A DNA stretch of 47,360 bases from contig PAQA01000021.1 of NCBI GenBank assembly GCA_002709155.1, positions 22,525 to 69,884 of the forward strand, written 5' to 3'. The notes below the pieces were generated by a model. The model saw nothing but the letters and a program-made list of their open reading frames with translations, was not told the DNA's origin and made no database searches. The translations under genes were made by a program, and so were the position numbers. Position 1 is the first letter of the stretch, and each line of letters begins with the position of its first letter. Shown here in pieces: positions 46,465 through 47,360 of the stretch. Source of the DNA: Rhodospirillaceae bacterium. Lineage in GTDB: Bacteria > Pseudomonadota > Alphaproteobacteria > Thalassobaculales > Thalassobaculaceae.

Positions 46465-47360
46465 ATGGCGGATGCAGAAATCATTGATGGAAAAGCATTT
46501 GCAGAGAAGCTGCGATTTAGGATCGCAACCGCCACTGAGATAATAAAAGAACAATATAACAAAAGCCCCGGCCTAGCAGTTGTTTTGGTTGGCGAAGACC
46601 CAGCGAGTGAGGTTTACGTTAGAAATAAGAAAAAGCAGACCATTGAATGCGGCATGACCTCATTTGAACACAAGCTGACAAATGAAATCTCCCAAACAGA
46701 GTTACTTGACCTTATACAAAAACTTAATGCTGATGATCGTGTAGATGGAATTCTTGTGCAGTTACCCCTTCCAGAGCACATCGACCCACAAGCAGTCTTA
46801 GATGCGATTAACCCTGAAAAAGATGTCGACGGCTTCCATGTGGTTAATGCTGGGAAATTAGCAACAGGTGGAGATGCGTTAGTCCCATGTACCCCACTTG
46901 GATGTTTATTAATGTTAAAAGATTATTTTGGTGATCTATCAGGGAAGAATGCCGTTGTTGTTGGAAGATCGAATATTGTCGGAAAACCAATGGCTGCTTT
47001 GTTAACCCGGGAGAGTTGCACCGTCACAATAGCCCACTCACGCACAAAGGATTTACCTTCTGTCTGCAAATCGGCCGATATTTTGATCGCTGCCGTAGGA
47101 AAGGCAGAGATGGTCCGGGGAGATTGGGTCAATAATGAGACAGTGGTGATAGATGTTGGGATAAACCGTATTCCCGCACCTGAACGCGGTGAGGGGAAAA
47201 TGCGATTAGTCGGGGATGTCAATTTTGAAGAAGTAAAACAAAACGCAAAGGCAATCACACCGGTCCCTGGCGGGGTCGGGCCAATGACAATTGCTGTTTT
47301 ACTCAGAAACACGGTGCAAGCGGCCTGCCAACGACGGGGTTGGGACCTGCCAGAACTTTA
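46465..47360 (+). CDS. folD: Bifunctional methylenetetrahydrofolate dehydrogenase/cyclohydrolase, running to the window edge
   Basis: Frame from ATG 46465, absent from the ORF track because no stop lies within the window: [93 protein letters not shown]. Last two bases are TA, consistent with a stop just outside. Confidence 0.96.
   Translation, partial: MADAEIIDGKAFAEKLRFRIATATEIIKEQYNKSPGLAVVLVGEDPASEVYVRNKKKQTIECGMTSFEHKLTNEISQTELLDLIQKLNADDRVDGILVQLPLPEHIDPQAVLDAINPEKDVDGFHVVNAGKLATGGDALVPCTPLGCLLMLKDYFGDLSGKNAVVVGRSNIVGKPMAALLTRESCTVTIAHSRTKDLPSVCKSADILIAAVGKAEMVRGDWVNNETVVIDVGINRIPAPERGEGKMRLVGDVNFEEVKQNAKAITPVPGGVGPMTIAVLLRNTVQAACQRRGWDLPEL

Noticed and set aside
46923-47312. 129-aa minus-strand ORF
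   Set aside because: Antisense to folD, which is clearly coding.
1-47360. CRISPR array, prophage, transposon or known defence island
   Set aside because: No regularly spaced repeats, integrase, transposase, phage structural or recognisable defence genes were seen; most ORFs have housekeeping or catabolic assignments.

Overview
This 47.4 kb window looks like a chromosomal segment of an AT-rich alphaproteobacterium; lineage is inferred from gene content, an alphaproteobacterial-type GTTC-N7-GTTC LexA box, and a genome-encoded CCA on the tRNA. It is gene-dense with both strands used, and I found no transposase, integrase, CRISPR array or rRNA. Main contents: a mandelate racemase/MLE-type enzyme (cut by the left edge, missed by the ORF track); tRNA-Arg(CCU); bacterioferritin and Bfd with Fur-like boxes between them; an acyl-CoA dehydrogenase; GFA, GST and alpha/beta-hydrolase genes; the four-protein ligase/exonuclease/Lhr-like helicase/phosphoesterase repair set, split by a SIS-domain gene and an enoyl-CoA hydratase; a CobW-type GTPase; a hydantoinase plus N-carbamoyl amidohydrolase pair; moaA; a PhyH/HpaI/bicupin operon; an imuB-dnaE2 mutagenesis operon with a LexA box inside the first codons and no adjacent imuA; an orphan flagellin-like gene; aconitase; a glutaredoxin-DinB fusion; an AtuA-like/DUF4387 pair; yggT; and folD (cut by the right edge). 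I did not find a clearly new multi-gene system. The best leads are the imuB operator inside the coding sequence, the glutaredoxin-DinB fusion, the bfr/bfd palindrome, the repeats beside the tRNA, and the split repair module. All product calls come from reading motifs by eye; no database search was run.
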